Source: an uncultured Eubacterium sp. (lineage in GTDB: Bacteria; Bacillota; Clostridia; Lachnospirales; Lachnospiraceae). Taken from it: a DNA stretch of 5,737 bases. How positions within the stretch are numbered: position 1 is the stretch's first letter; each line of letters starts with the position of its first letter. This document shows, piece by piece, positions 4,601 through 5,737 of this stretch. The stretch spans positions 1 through 5,737 of the forward strand of contig CABRZK010000169.1 in assembly GCA_902475415.1 (NCBI GenBank), in the 5' to 3' direction. The notes beneath the pieces were generated by a model. It was given only the letters and a program-made list of their open reading frames with translations, was not told where the DNA came from and did not search any database. The position numbers and the translations under genes are program-made.

Positions 4601-5737
4601 TTAACGTTTTCCAATAAACTTGTCATTGGAAACAGCCATAAAGATCAGACCAATCACCAATACTACAATATCGAAAATATACATTCCCATAATATTTCCG
4701 GAAAAGAATCCTGTCATCATGACACCGATACCGGCACCGATTTCAAAAATTGTACCGATTACCTGATAACCGGCTGTATAATCCCAACGTCCATATTTTG
4801 TAGCTACATAGGAAGGGAGCAGATTACATAACGCACCCTGTGCCGCAAAAATAATGACGCCGGAAATCCAGCAGAATACCAGCCCTTTCGGCATTCCAAG
4901 TAACACAACAAAGCCAATAATAATAAAGATGAAATATGCTACAAATGCTTTTTTCGTTCCAACTTTCTGGTCAATGATACCAAATACAAAACTTCCGACA
5001 ATTCCCATGACACCACCAACAGCAAAGATGGCAGATGCCTGTGGGTAAGCATATCCCATGGCAAGCATTGCCGGGATTGCGGATGCGATATAGCTCATAA
5101 CTGCCATAAATGCCAGCGCAGATCCAAGTCCGATAAACCAGGTATTTTTATCTTTTAATACTTTTCCCAGGGTGAACGGGCTTTTGTATTCTTTCATCAT
5201 CTGGGCAATTTCAGCACCATTCACGGCATATGTAGGATCTCCGTCCGGATATTCTCCAGCTTCTTCCGGATTATTTTTTACACAAATTGCTGTAATAATT
5301 GCTACAATAACCAAAATTACTGCAATTACAGTCATTCCACCGCCAAGTCCAAGTCTGCCAAGCAATTTCGGCATCATTGGTACATACAGGAAGTTCATGG
5401 CCACAATACCCATCGTAGTAAATCCAAGTACAATACCTTTTTTTGTTGGCCACCAGCTTGCTGTCAGTGTCATAGCACCGTTTTTCTCGTAACCACCGCC
5501 AAGAAATCCGATAATCAAAATCACTACCAGAAATAACGGTAAACTTTTTGTTGTTCCGAATACAATCAGTAACAAAGCGGAAAGAATCAATGTCACTGTC
5601 GTAAGATTTTTGGCTCCAGTCTTTCTGACAACTCTCGCCAGAATCAGAACGCCGATTGCTTTTGCAATGCAGGCCAGTCCGGATACGACGTTAATAATAT
5701 TTACATCCCATCCTCTAATTTCAGAAAACATCGGAAA
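4601..5737 (-). CDS. MFS transporter, 5' end cut by the window edge (partial)
   Basis: This is an integral-membrane carrier of the major facilitator superfamily. From the internal Met at 5731 (376 aa) I count about 11 hydrophobic helices, at roughly residues 12-33, 43-62, 65-85, 98-118, 132-152, 197-220, 230-252, 262-280, 283-303, 318-342 and 347-367. The first visible helix ends in ARVVRKTGAKN, which matches the motif-A loop between helices 2 and 3, so helix 1 lies beyond the edge. The frame stays open to 5737, and no ribosome binding site precedes the Met, so the true start is outside the window. A second motif-A-like loop, GIIDQKVGTKK, follows helix 8. The central loop has NNPEEAGEYPDGD, as in carriers related to the oxalate/formate antiporter family. 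The substrate is unknown. Its position upstream of a redox operon suggests carriage of an organic acid or a related substrate or product (inference). Confidence 0.88.
   Translation of the reverse strand, partial: FPMFSEIRGWDVNIINVVSGLACIAKAIGVLILARVVRKTGAKNLTTVTLILSALLLIVFGTTKSLPLFLVVILIIGFLGGGYEKNGAMTLTASWWPTKKGIVLGFTTMGIVAMNFLYVPMMPKLLGRLGLGGGMTVIAVILVIVAIITAICVKNNPEEAGEYPDGDPTYAVNGAEIAQMMKEYKSPFTLGKVLKDKNTWFIGLGSALAFMAVMSYIASAIPAMLAMGYAYPQASAIFAVGGVMGIVGSFVFGIIDQKVGTKKAFVAYFIFIIIGFVVLLGMPKGLVFCWISGVIIFAAQGALCNLLPSYVATKYGRWDYTAGYQVIGTIFEIGAGIGVMMTGFFSGNIMGMYIFDIVVLVIGLIFMAVSNDKFIGKR

Noticed and set aside
5271..5453. 60-codon minus-strand frame inside the MFS gene
   Set aside because: It is an out-of-frame overlap of the transporter with Tyr/Asn/Cys-rich nonsense sequence and no ribosome binding site.

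Overview
The window looks like chromosomal DNA of an anaerobic, low-to-moderate-GC Firmicute, most likely a gut Clostridia/Lachnospiraceae-type organism. The reasons are an oxygen-sensitive [FeFe] hydrogenase, strong AGGAGG-type ribosome binding sites, AT-rich intergenic DNA, A/T-flanked intrinsic terminators and clostridial-style protein sequences. The species assignment is inference. All four convincing genes lie on the minus strand, so the window reads right to left.

Layout, in transcription order. (1) 5737-4601: most of a major facilitator superfamily (MFS) transporter, cut at its 5' end by the window edge and followed by a hairpin terminator (4545-4492). (2) 4491-4293: an AT-rich intergenic region that probably holds the promoter of the next operon. 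(3) 4292-4011: a small protein with two [4Fe-4S] clusters, resembling the beta subunit of adenylylsulfate (APS) reductase (AprB-like). (4) 3998-2226: a 590-aa FAD flavoprotein of the fumarate reductase/AprA superfamily. (5) 2210-462: a 582-aa [FeFe] hydrogenase with a complete H-cluster site. Genes 3 to 5 are separated by only 12 and 15 bases, each with its own strong Shine-Dalgarno sequence, and end at a hairpin terminator (400-351). (6) 350-1: no intact gene. It holds a short, apparently decayed coding remnant (about 291-127, minus) and an 82-base imperfect palindrome (7-88) whose irregularities are mostly G.T, as expected of a plus-strand RNA hairpin.

Working model (inference): the three-gene operon encodes a soluble, cytoplasmic electron-transfer module. 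The hydrogenase oxidises H2, or in reverse disposes of electrons as H2. Electrons pass through the AprB-like ferredoxin subunit to the FAD of the AprA/fumarate-reductase-like subunit, which reduces (or oxidises) a small organic substrate. The MFS protein next door could carry that substrate or its product. The substrate cannot be read from the sequence. The hydrogenase has lost three of the four usual ligands of its N-terminal [2Fe-2S] cluster, which suggests its electron entry point was remodelled for a dedicated partner. The combination of [FeFe] hydrogenase with AprBA-like reductase is the main item of interest here.
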